This document shows, piece after piece, positions 22,344-32,945 of a stretch of 64,000 bases of DNA. The notes under the pieces are model-generated. The model searched no databases. It was given only the letters and a program-made list of their open reading frames with translations, and was not told the origin of the DNA. Both the position numbers and the translations under genes were made by a program. Each line of letters opens with the position of its first letter. The first letter of the stretch is position 1. Source of the DNA: Pyropia haitanensis (Eukaryota > Rhodophyta > Bangiophyceae > Bangiales > Bangiaceae); NCBI GenBank assembly GCA_008729055.1, contig SDUX01000010.1, positions 372,001 to 436,000 of the forward strand, written 5' to 3'.

Positions 22344-23498
22344 ATGAACCGCCACCGGACGTCCAAGGCCGCCCCCCTCAATGACCTCTCCACCAACCGG
22401 CTGGCGACGCGCCAGCGGGTGGCGGCGGCCAAGGTGGCGAAGAAAAAGGCCAAGTCCGCCGCCCGCCGCAAGCGCCACGCGGACGCGGCGGCGCTCGGCG
22501 ACGCGGCGCCGCCGGTCAAGGTGCCGCGGACGCTGGAGAACACGCGCGTCCGCGACGATGACGCGACGCGCCGGGTGACGGCGGGGGAGGTGGCCGCCGA
22601 CGCAGCCGCCGACGAGTTTGCGCCCGTCTACCGCGGGGACGTCACCCCGCTGGTGGTGGTGACGACGGGCATGGGCGCGGGCAAGGTGGTGAGCCACGAG
22701 TTTGCCGCGTCGCTGCTCGGGGTGGTGCCCAACTCGGAGTTTCTGGAGCGCCGCGCGCTGACGCCCGCGGCGGTGATGCGCCACGCGGAGTCGGTGCGTG
22801 CGACGGACGTGCTGCTCGTGCGGGAGGACCACAAGCGGCTGACGTCGCTGACGCACGTGCACCTGCCGGCCGGGCCGACGGCGGTGTGGCGGCTGACGAG
22901 CGTGGTGCCGTCGGCGGCCATCCGCGGGCACGGCACCGCGTCGCGGGGCCGCCCCGAGGTGCTCCTCAACAACTTTTCGACCGCCCTCGGCCACCGCGTC
23001 GGCCGCATGCTCGGCGCGCTCTTTGGCGGCGGCGTCGGCGTGTCGGGCCGCGCGCGGCAGGCGGTGACGTGGCACAACCAGCGGGATTTTGTGTTTTTCC
23101 GCTTCCACCGGTACGTGTTTAAGAAGGGGGGGGAGCGCGTGGGGCTGCAGGAGCTCGGCCCGCGTTTTACGCTCCGCCTCGACCGGCTGCTGCGGGGGGC
23201 GTGGGGCGCCCGCGGCATGGCGGGGCTGGGCGCGCCGGGGCAGCAAAAGGAGGCCCACAAGCGGGCGCGCGCACGCGCCGCGCGGCGGGCGGCGGGCGGG
23301 GAGTCTTCGTCTCCGTCCTCCTCGTCAGATGAGGAGGACGATGAGGAGGACGAGGACGGCGACGACATCGAGGCCAAGGACGTTGACCAGGCCGACGCGT
23401 CGGACGAGGAGGAGCCTGTCGGCCCATCCGACGCGGACGCAGACGCCGACTCTGACGACGACTCTGACGACGACGCTGACGCCGACGGCAGCGGCTCG

Positions 23499-23534
<36 letters not shown>

Positions 23535-23870
23535 CGCCGTGCTGGGCCCGGTGCGGCCACCACGGCGCGGCGGCGGCGGCCGCGCGCCGAGGCGGCTGGC
23601 GGCGCCACCGCCGCGTCGGCGGGCGCTGCGGCTCGCGCTGCCGCCGCCGCCGCCGCCGACGGCGGCGGCGGCCCAGCCGCGGCTGACAGCGGCGCCGGCG
23701 GCGGCGACGGCGGCGACACTGGCGGCGGCAGCGGCGGCGGCAGCAGCACCGCGGCGGCGGGCGGGGCGGCGTCGAGCAAGCCGCGGCAGCCGCGGCGGCG
23801 GCGGGACCCGGGGGTGGAGTGGGTGCGCTGCCACCGCGCGGAAAAGGACCGCCGCAAGTTTTACCTGTGA
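22344..23870 (+). CDS. RPF1: Ribosome production factor 1 (Brix domain)
   Basis: RPF1 is a nucleolar Brix protein needed for 60S subunit assembly and ITS2/27S pre-rRNA processing. The 508-residue product carries the family's signature blocks: VPRTLENTRV (about residue 55), VPNSEF, LTHVHLPAGPTAVWRLTSV, EVLLNNFSTALGHRVGRML, HNQRDFVFFRFHRYVF and LQELGPRFTLRLD, ending VEWVRCHRAEKDRRKFYL like other RPF1 proteins. The N-terminus is basic (KVAKKKAKSAARRKRH), fitting nucleolar import. Between the Brix core and the conserved C-terminus is an insertion of about 200 residues, first acidic Asp/Glu/Ser-rich (about 23300-23530), then Ala/Gly-rich. The reading frame is clean, and the start sits in a CCACCATG context. 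Confidence 0.95.
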
Positions 23871-24152
23871 GCGGGCGGGAGGGGGTGGGGGGGGGGGCTC
23901 CCGCGGGACGAGGGGAGAGGGGGTGGGCGTTGCGTGCCGGACGCCGCTCCTTTGTAGGGTTGACCCATTCGCTCCGTGTTTTTTTTTTGTTTGTTTTCCT
24001 TTCGGTCCGTTGGCGTCGTCCGCCGCGGCCGGCACGGCGCGGCGGGCCGTGTCCTTGCCCGCGCGGGTGTACCCCCGCCGGGGGAGGTTCCCCACCCCCA
24101 GCGGCGTCCGCTCCCGCAACGGCACGGTCGCCCCCCCACCCCCCCCCTCCCC

Positions 24153-24485
24153 TCATCGCAGCGTCACGCCCATGGCCGCGACGACGCCCGCGCGGACCCG
24201 CGCCTGCAGCGCGTCGACCTCGGCGTGCGTCAAGCTCCGCTCCATACTCCGGTACGTGACGCGGTAGCAGAGGCTGGTGCGGCCGCCGCGCGCGTAGGCG
24301 CCGCCGACGCGGGTGACCGCCTCGGCCACGTCCCCCGCCGCGGCGCGGACAACCTCGCAGACGCCATTCTCCACCGCCCGCCACGGGTCGTCCGCGTCGG
24401 CCGCGGCGGTGGTGGGGGGCGCCACGCCGTCGGCCGCCGCGGCCGCGGCCGCGTTGCCCCGAGCCGCCGCCGGCCCACCGGCGGC

Positions 24486-24522
<37 letters not shown>

Positions 24523-25652
24523 GCGTCTGGCGGCAGCCAAAAGGACAGGTCCTTGGAGACGGGCGGGTACTTGGAAAAGGGCACGAACCGGGTGACGGCG
24601 GCGCCCCCCCCCGGCGGCGGCGGCCGCCGAAACTGCGACACGAACCGCTCGTCGCGGCTCCACAGCAGCCGGATGTCTGGGATGCCGTGGAGGACCATCG
24701 CCAGCCGGTCGAGGCCGACGCCAAACGCCCACCCCACCACCGGCTCGCCCCGCACGACGCGCCCGCCAACCGCCGCCGCGACCGCCGCGTCGGCGGCCGC
24801 GTCGGCGGCCGCGCCCCCCGGCGGCGGCACCTCCCCCGTCGCGGCCGCCGCCACGTCGCCGTCGAGGCCCGTGCCGTCCCACGCGGGCGCCCAGCCGGCC
24901 GCGGCGAGCACCCGCGGCGTCAGCAGCCCCGCGCCGAGCACCTCGAGCCAGCCGCCCGCCCACCACACCTCCAGCTCCACGCTCGGCGACGTAAACGGAA
25001 AGTCGCCAACGGCCCAGCGCAGCCGCGCGGCGGGCCCAAACAGCGACCGCGCGAGCGACAGCAGCACCAGGCGGAGGTGGGCGAGCGCCGCCGCCGGCGG
25101 CGTCGTCCGCCCCGGAAACAGCCGCACGCCGTCCATCTGGTGAAACGCCGGGTAGTGCGTCGCGTCGATCGTGTCGCGGCGGTACACGTCGCCGGCGGTG
25201 AGGAAGGCGGGGTGGCCCGCGGCGAGCAGCGGCACCGTGTGGGCGGTCATGTGTGGCCGCAGCACCCGCTCCGGGCTGACATAGTAGGTGTCGGTGGCGG
25301 CGCGCGACGGGTGGTCGGCGGGCACGCCGAGGTCGTCAAAGCAGGCGGTGACGGGCACGACCGGGTCGAGGGTGGTGGTGTGGAGCGCCGCGGCCGCGCC
25401 GCCGGGGGGGGTCACGTGCGCCGCCGTCGCCAGGTGGGTGGCGAGGCGGGACGTGAGGGTGGCCAGGGGGTGCGGCGGCGACGCGTACAGGCGGCGGCGG
25501 GTGAGGTCCCAGATGGAGGGGGGGATGTTGGACACGGCCGCTGAGGGGGCGGGGGCACGCGTTGGAGCCGAGCCCGCCGTCGCGGCCGTCGCGGCGGCGG
25601 CGCGCGCGCCCGCCGCGGCAGACGCCAGGGGGACGCTGCCGCCGCCGCCGCG

Positions 25653-25685
<33 letters not shown>

Positions 25686-25866
25686 ACCACCGCCACCACT
25701 GCCGCCGCCGCCGCCACCGCTGCCACCCACAGCAAACCCCCCCCCCCCCCCCCCCCGTCACCACCGCCGCGCGGCAGCCGCCGCGCCGCCACGCCGTGCC
25801 GCGACCGCCGTGGCGGCCCGCCCGCCACGCGGCGGCGGCGACGCGGCCGCCGAGGCGGCCGGCCAT
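24153..25866 (-). CDS. FARS2: Organellar phenylalanyl-tRNA synthetase (monomeric, FARS2-type)
   Basis: The enzyme charges tRNA-Phe in mitochondria and/or plastid. Blocks of the monomeric organellar family appear in order: SIWDLTRRRLY, DHPSRAATDTYYV, LRPHMTAHTVPLL, GDVYRRDTIDATHYPAFHQM (motif 2 region), VELEVWWAGGWLEVLGAGLL, and motif 3 GVGLDRLAM followed by IPDIRLLWSRDERF. The C-terminal FDX-ACB anticodon-binding domain starts near VPFSKYPPVSKDLSFW and ends MGVTLR. An Ala-rich insert interrupts that domain. A plausible transit peptide starts at the ATG at 25866 (MAGRLGGRVAAAAWRAGRHG), basic and Ala-rich, but it is out of frame with the catalytic part, switching at the poly-C run at 25741-25757. 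Without this, the frame starts at 25730 in a poly-Gly tract. Confidence 0.92.
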
Positions 25867-26143
25867 GGCCGCCGCCGCCGCCGCGGCGCGGCGGCACGGC
25901 GGCACGGCGCGGGCGGGGGCGGCAGCGGCGGGCGGCGGGCGCGGAAAGGGGTGGGGGGAAGGGGGGGGGGGGGGGGGAGGGTAGAAATGAGGGGGGGGGG
26001 GGGGGAGAGGGAGGGAGGGGAGGTGGTGCTGGCTGGGCGGTGTAGGGGGGGGGTGGGGGGGGGGGGGTAGGGAGCGGAAGGGGCGCCGGTGGCTGCGCGG
26101 GAGAGGTGGGGAGGGGGTGGGGGGGGGCGGTGGGCCGCGGTCC
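25867..26143. promoter_or_regulatory. Left half of a split divergent promoter region
   Basis: This G-rich block (G-runs at 25960-26130) lies 5' of PheRS and abuts the terminal repeat of the fold-back element. With 37827-38129 it would form a roughly 580-bp divergent intergenic region between PheRS and Gemin2 if the element were absent. The promoter role is inference from position. Confidence 0.4.
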
Positions 26144-26146
26144 ATG

Positions 26147-26165
26147 CGCTGCGCGGTCAAACCCG
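26147..26165 (+). repeat. Left terminal inverted repeat (19 bp)
   Basis: CGCTGCGCGGTCAAACCCG, one mismatch to the right terminal repeat. ATG precedes it directly. Confidence 0.75.
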
Positions 26166-26394
26166 TGATCCCGACGAGAGCAGATTTGGGCCTCGTTGAG
26201 CGTGTGCGAATCCGCGCGGGGTCGTGCGAATCGCCCCGTGAGCCCCCACGGACCGCCTTTTTTTTGTACACCGCCGCACACGCGCGTAGAGGTCAATTTG
26301 CACAGTGTGCGAAGCGCTTTTTTTGCTCATACTGATGGAGGTGGTGGACGACGACCTGGTCGTCGAAGACGTGGTCACCGGACACAGTGCGGCT

Positions 26395-26830
26395 CCACAT
26401 TGGGAGCTATTAGGCGCAAACACTGCACGGTTTCGTGCAGTTTGTGCAGTGGAGTCTTGCAAACAGTGCAAGTTTAGCACTCCCGGCCGCGATCGTCCCA
26501 CGTCGGCACACAGCCGCGAGACGGGACTTGGGAGGACGGAGCCCGACTTGGGGCTCTCGCAGCGGTATTTGAGTGCGGCCGATGCGACCTCAGTCCAACT
26601 GTCCACAGCCCCTGGCCTCCAGATCGCGTCCCCGCCAACAACAGCAGGTGACTTGAACGAAGTCATGACCCAAACTATTTCACAATCCCACGTTGAGGGC
26701 CGAGGCGTCCGACCGCTGTTGGGTGCTAGACTGCACGGTTTCGCACAAACCGCGATCATTGGAGTGCTTAAACTGCACTCCCTGCGCGGCTGCGTGCGAC
26801 ACAGCACTCGCCCCACGGCCTCTCTGAGGC
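26395..26830. repeat. Small inverted-repeat block near the element's left end
   Basis: The reverse complement of 26470-26500 (GATCGCGGCCGGGAGTGCTAAACTTGCACT region) resembles 26748-26782 (CCGCGATCATTGGAGTGCTTAAACTGCACT region). GCACGGTTTCG occurs twice, near 26425 and 26734. Similarity fades toward the centre. This block is outside the 5391-bp duplication. Confidence 0.55.
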
Positions 26831-26895
26831 CCTTCACCCGCCCCGGCGGGGTCACGGGTTTGGTATATAGAAAGACACGTCCCGTTTTGGATCAG

Positions 26896-26982
26896 GTATA
26901 CACCCCCCACACGGGCTGAAATCGCAGATGGTGTATACCGCTCTCAGATGGTCTCAGAGGCGGTCGTGCCAGAGGTGTATAC
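26896..26982. promoter_or_regulatory. Left subterminal GTATAC triplet
   Basis: Three palindromic GTATAC hexamers start at 26896, 26933 and 26977, each within a (G)GTGTATAC or GGTATACACC context. They mirror three near the right end, which suggests transposase-binding or recombination sites. They recur at +5391 because the duplication begins just before them. Confidence 0.55.
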
Positions 26983-27514
26983 CTGCTCCACGGCCTGGAA
27001 GTGACCCACCGTGAGCCACACATTTTCGAATTGGGCATGACCCGTGGGCCGGGGAGGCGTGACGCAGGCGGCCCCGACGGCCGTCGCGGCCTCTGCCCCG
27101 GCAATCCGTCTGACAGCTGGACAGCTGGGGGCGGGTGCACACAGGTCGGGATCCCGGAGGGCGGGTGCACTCGGATTGTCCTCGGGCGGGCAATTAATTG
27201 TGGGCCGTCGGCATCCGCCGCCTCCGATGCTGGTGCGGCGTGCGACGTACCGCCACGGCCGCCGCCGCCGCCGCCGCCGCCCCCGCGGCCGCCCGCCGGC
27301 GTCGCCGCCGACCCCGCCGCCCGCCGCCCCCGCCGCGGCCGTCGCCGCCCCCGCCGCCGCCCGCGACCGCCGCCGCCGCGGCCGCCACGGCTGCTGCGGC
27401 GGGCGGCCACGGCCTCCGCCGCCGCCGTCGCCGCTGCCCCCGCCGCGGCCGTCGCTGCCGCCGCCGCCGCCGCCACCGCCGCCGCCGCCCCCGCGGCCGC
27501 CCGCCGTCCGCCGC

Positions 27515-27554
<40 letters not shown>

Positions 27555-28699
27555 GGCTGCCGCGGCGGGCGGCCGCGGCCGCGCGCTGCCACCGCCCCCG
27601 CCGCCCCCGCCGCGGCCGTCGCCGCCCCCGCCGCCGCCCGCGACCGCCGCCGCCGCGGCCGCCGCGGCTGCCGCGGCGGGCGGCCGCGGCCGCCCGCCAC
27701 CGCCGCCGCCGTGGCCGCCGCCGCTGCCGCTGCCGCCGCCGCCGCCCGCCGCCACGGCCGCCGCCACCGCCGCCGCCGCCCCCGCGGCCGCCCGCCGCCG
27801 CAGCCGCCACCTCTGCCCCCCCCGCTGCGGGCTGCTGCCGCCCGGGCTGCCGCTGCCGCCGCCGCCGTTGCTGCCGGCCGCCGGCCGCCTGCCTGGTCGG
27901 CCGCCGGCCGCCTGCCGCCCAGGCTGCCGCCCCGGCCGCCGCCGCCGCGGCCGCCGCCGCCGCATCCGCCGGTTGGCTGCCGTCGCGGCTGACGCTGCCG
28001 CCACCGCCGCTGCCGCCGGTCGCCGCCCTGGCTGGGGGCGGCCGCCCCCGCCGGCCGGCTGCCGGTCCGGCCCCCGGCCGCCGCCGCAGCCGCCAGCTAC
28101 CGCCGCCGGCATGCTGCCGCCGCTGGCGGGCTGCCGCCGCCGGCGGCCTGCCTGGCCGGCCGCCGGCCGCCTGCTGCCCGGGCTGCCGCCCCGGCCGCCG
28201 CCCCCGCCGCCGCCGCCCCCACCGGGTTGCTGCCGCCCGGCTGCCGCTGCCGCCGCCGCCTTTGCTGCCGGCAGCCGCCAGCAGGCTGCCGCCGCCAGCG
28301 GGCTGCCGCCGCGTGCCTTTTGCCGCCAATCGCGGGCTACCATTGTCGGCCAGCTTCCCAGCCGGCCGCTCGCCGGCTGCCGCCCCGGCCGCCGTCACCA
28401 TCGCCGCCGCCCCTGCCGGTTGGCTAACGTTCCGGCTGCCGCTGCCGCCTTCGCTGTCGCTGCCGGCCGCCGCCGATCCGCCCGCCACGGCAGCGCCGGC
28501 CGCCGCCGTCGCCCTTCGCCACCGCTGCCCCCGCTGTCTCTGCCGCCACCGCTCGCCATCGCCGCAGCCGCGGCCCCCGCCGCCGCAGTGGCGGCTGGCG
28601 CCGCCGCCCCCGCCCTCGCCGCGGCGGCAATGGCTGTCGCCGCCGCCCCCTGCCGCCGCTGCCTCCGTGGCGGCAGCGGCCGCCGCCGTGCGGGGGGAG

Positions 28700-31270
28700 G
28701 GGTGACCAGCCACGCTGCTTGCACGCAGAGGTATTTGACAAAACTTATATACCGCGAATATTCGATGTGGACACAAAAGTACACGCACCTCAGACTTAAC
28801 ACACATCACTCGGCCTATTTGGCGAATCAAGTGTCTCGTACGTCTGTTCTGATAGGCTGTCACACTTTCTGAACTGCGACTCTGTAGCAATCAATACTAC
28901 TCATAATCTTGCTTGACATGAGAGTACCAACTTAGGAAAAACACCTATCCTGGTCAACGACTTGCACCTGGCAACTCCCAACTGCTGAAGCGCCGGCGCC
29001 CGACGCCCCCGTCCACCCCGCCTGGTCGCCCGCTTCTCCACTTCCTGGCCACCCAGCACGCCAGGTGGATACACAAGCCTTATTCACTTGCTCTATCCAG
29101 TCTTGAGTGCGAGTCTGCCGATATCTGCGAGAGCACAGCCCCGAACGACCACATGGAGGGGCGCCATGTCTTCACCATTCCCCCCTGGGTTCCGTAGCTC
29201 AGCGGCGTCTGCGATGGTGAAACACTGTTCGCTATGGCTCTTTGGACATCCTGACATTTGTAATCCTGCAGAACGCAATCGTTTGTTCAGACAGTGCAAG
29301 AAAGTGCCTCCCGTCCGTTTCTTTGTCATCCGCTGTACAGTATGGGCCTGAATATAGAGTGCATGAGAGCCATACCGTGGGAAGAGGTAGTCATATCTGG
29401 GTAACATGATCACGCTGAACCTATTGGTGCACACATCTGGCGTCGTGCACCCGTACGGCCGACAGGAATGTCGAGAGGCTGGGTGGCAGAAGCGCTATAG
29501 GCGCCCGCTCCGAGCGCTTTTGAGCATAATTGGTCTACCTTGATTAATGAACGCTAAGACCAGAGGTACCTGTTGGCCACAGAGCCGTAAACATGCAAAG
29601 AAAGCACTCTGCAGTTCACTCATTGGTGACTGACTCACTGCTGATACGGTGGTATGCACTGCGGCGCAGCTGGTTGCGCCGACAGCGCAGTTGAGAGTGC
29701 ATAAAGCTATGGAGGTAGCCGAATACACTGTCTAGATCTGATGGATGTAGTTTTTGAAGGATGAGAGCGCTGTGGGGCGTTGGAAGGCCTATCACGCCTA
29801 CCTGTCCAGAATGGACATTTTGGGGGCCCATATGACTCACTTCTCGACGTTTGCGACACTTTCTGAGCACATACTCGTGCTCAGCGTCATCGAATTAGTC
29901 TGCTGGAAACAGCTTGAGAACTTTTTGCTTCACTTTCTGAAACGCGTTGTAGCGGCGTGTGACGCATTGCACCGAGGTGTGTGTGGGGCAGCGTCACGAC
30001 GTGCAACACGAGCCAAGGACTAGTTCACCAACTTTTCTGAAGCATGCTCAATCGACTAAACCGACGTCGCTGAGCACGGTCATGTGCTCAAAATGTTTCG
30101 CAAACGTCGGGAAGTGGGTCATACAGACCCCCAAAGTGACCATTCTGGACAGGTAGCCTCGACAGGCCGTCTAACGCCCCACAGTGCTCTCGCGCACTAG
30201 AAGCTACAGTTCTCAGATCCCAACAGTACAGCAGACCTCCTCCACTACATTTGTGGTTCTCATCGGCGCTACGGGCGCGTCCAGCTGCGCGACATTGCCC
30301 AAAGCGCCACCCTTTGCACAGGTTCAACAATGTCCGGACCCCGGCAAGCCGTCCAACCACTTTGAGCAATTGTACGCCACCAGGTACTCATACCCTCAGT
30401 GTCTCTGCAAGAAAAGAGGACGGTGAAACACCAAAAAGCTCTGGGAGGCGGGGCGTTTATAGCATGAAGCGCTTCCCTCCATAAATTCCTGGCTTTTTCT
30501 GTCCCTCATGATGGTGCAGAGCAATAAAAAGATACATCAATAGTCGCAGCGTCATCAGTTTACTCGGAAATGACGGATCCCTCCAGCTCCGCGGGTCCTA
30601 TGTACTCCACATGCACGTACATACCGAGCAACAGGTCACACCATAACGGACCGGCGGCGCTTGTCAGCGCTATTTACAAAAAAAAATTACTGGCTGTTGG
30701 AGCGTGGACCATTGGGGACGCCAAAAAGTCACAACTGACGGCGTTTCACCTTCACGAGCGCGCCCAAGCGGCGGAACCAGTGGTGTGAGGGTGATGCACT
30801 TCGGCCCTCCATGAAACCGTTGTGGTCGCGGCCGTGACAGACGTGTGTGCAGGCGCGCTCTCAACACTGATAGGAGTCGGAGACAAGGCATACATATCCA
30901 CCAAGTCTGCTCGGAGAGCGTAAAACGGCGAAGCGGGCGATCGAGGCGGGGTGGAGGGGGGCGTCAGACGCCGGCGCTTCAGTCTTCGGCGTTGGCAGTC
31001 GCAAGTCGCTGACCAGGATGGGTTCAGAGTCAAATATTGTAGTCCCATCTCCGGAAACAATTGATTCAGTACTACAATCTTCATCTCGCCCAGTTCAGAT
31101 TATGCAACAGCCTATCAGGTTGGACGTATTGGACATCTGATTCGCCAGATAGGCCAGGAGATGTGAGTCAAGTCGGATGTGCATGTACTGTTGACCTCCG
31201 TGGAATAATCGCTTGGATTGTAAATACAATCAAATATCCCTGCCTGCCACGTGAGTAGCTGGTCGCCACA
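28700..31270. repeat. Diverged giant palindrome in copy 1, axis near 29978
   Basis: The reverse complement of the right half aligns along the whole left half. Clear pairs: GGTGACCAGCC (28701) with GCTGGTCGCCA (31258); GGCCTATTTGGCGAATC (28813) with GATTCGCCAGATAGGCC (31140); the GAAGCGCCGGCG...GACGCCCCC block (28987) with its mirror near 30960; and CTACCTGTCCAGAATGG (29799) with CCATTCTGGACAGGTAG (30141). The axis lies between GTGACGC (29959) and GCGTCAC (29991). Arms are about 1.28 kb and, by eye, roughly 60-80% similar, so this is an old fold-back and not a cloning artefact. Confidence 0.85.
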
Positions 31271-32253
31271 GTCGTCTTGCTGCCCGGCCGCCTCAACCAG
31301 CGTCAGGGGAGGCGGCTCACCGCGGCGCGGACGCCAGCCTGCCGCGGTCGCGTCAGGGGGGAGACTGCAGTGCGCGGCGGCGGCGTCAGCCCCCCCCACC
31401 GGCCGGGGCAGTGGCGGTGGAGTGTGGGAGTGGCGGCAGACGACGCTGCCACGACGGTCGCGCGGGGGGGGAGCGGCGGCAGCCGCCGCCGCCGCAACCG
31501 CGATGCAAGCGGTGGTGCGCAGCAGCGGCGGTGGCCGCTGCCGCCGTGGCAGCGGCTGCAGGGGCAGCATTGGCGAGCGGCTGCCGCCGCCGCCGCCACC
31601 TCCGCCGCTGCCGCCGTCGCCAGACCCGTGGCGGTGGGCGGCGGCGGTGATTGCCCCAGCGGCCGCAGCCGCAGCCGCGGGGGCAGCGGTGACGGGTTGC
31701 GGCGGTCGCGGCCGCGTAGGAGGCACAGGCGGCGGAGGACGGCAGCGGCCGCCACCGGGGCCACCGCGACGGCTGCGGCGGCCGAGGCGGCGGCGGCCAC
31801 TGCCACCACGGGAGCAGCGGCGCAGAGTGCGGCTAGGGTAGCGGCTGCTGCCGAGCGCCGCAGCCGGTGGGGCTATCAATGCTGCGCGGGGCGGCCGGAG
31901 CAGCCTGCGGCTGCCGGGGAGGCAGGGGTGGCGGGGGCGGCCGGGGTAGCTGGGGCGGCCGGGGTGGCGGCCGGGGTGGCGGGGGCGGCCGGGGTGGCGG
32001 GGGCAACCGTGCCGACCGGGGCGGCCGCGGGGACCGCAGCCGCCCCGCCGGTGCCGCCCCGCCCGCCGGTGACGCGCCATGGGGAGGCGATGCGTGGCGA
32101 CCACGACGAGCGGGCCACCAGATCGCGCGCGTAGAAGCGTAGACGTACAAACTGGCGGGAACACACGGTTACCCGACGAGCGAGACAGCCAAAAAATTTC
32201 CAGCCGGGCAATTGCCAGGCAGGCGCGCCGGCCAACGAGGCGTGCCTCACGGT

Positions 32254-32905
32254 GTATATAGAAAGACACGTCCCGTTTTGGATCAGGTATACACCCCCCA
32301 CACGGGCTGAAATCGCAGATGGTGTATACCGCTCTCAGATGGTCTCAGAGGCGGTCGTGCCAGAGGTGTATACCTGCTCCACGGCCTGGAAGTGACCCAC
32401 CGTGAGCCACACATTTTCGAATTGGGCATGACCCGTGGGCCGGGGAGGCGTGACGCAGGCGGCCCCGACGGCCGTCGCGGCCTCTGCCCCGGCAATCCGT
32501 CTGACAGCTGGACAGCTGGGGGCGGGTGCACACAGGTCGGGATCCCGGAGGGCGGGTGCACTCGGATTGTCCTCGGGCGGGCAATTAATTGTGGGCCGTC
32601 GGCATCCGCCGCCTCCGATGCTGGTGCGGCGTGCGACGTACCGCCACGGCCGCCGCCGCCGCCGCCGCCGCCCCCGCGGCCGCCCGCCGGCGTCGCCGCC
32701 GACCCCGCCGCCCGCCGCCCCCGCCGCGGCCGTCGCCGCCCCCGCCGCCGCCCGCGACCGCCGCCGCCGCGGCCGCCACGGCTGCTGCGGCGGGCGGCCA
32801 CGGCCTCCGCCGCCGCCGTCGCCGCTGCCCCCGCCGCGGCCGTCGCTGCCGCCGCCGCCGCCGCCACCGCCGCCGCCGCCCCCGCGGCCGCCCGCCGTCC
32901 GCCGC

Positions 32906-32945
<40 letters not shown>

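Larger units (their letters stand above)
26863..32253 (+). repeat. Tandem duplication, copy 1 (5391 bp)
   Basis: Starts GTATATAGAAAGACACG and ends CTCACGGT. The next base begins copy 2 with the same start. The copies appear identical wherever compared except position 32219 (G) against 37610 (C). The unit contains a C-rich arm (27200-28700), an AT-richer palindromic core (28700-31270) and a G-rich arm (31270-32100). No gene is supported in it. Confidence 0.95.

Noticed and set aside
29190..29265. tRNA-like D-arm TCCGTAGCTCAGCGG
   Set aside because: No matching T arm or acceptor strand follows within a plausible distance; it is part of the palindromic core.
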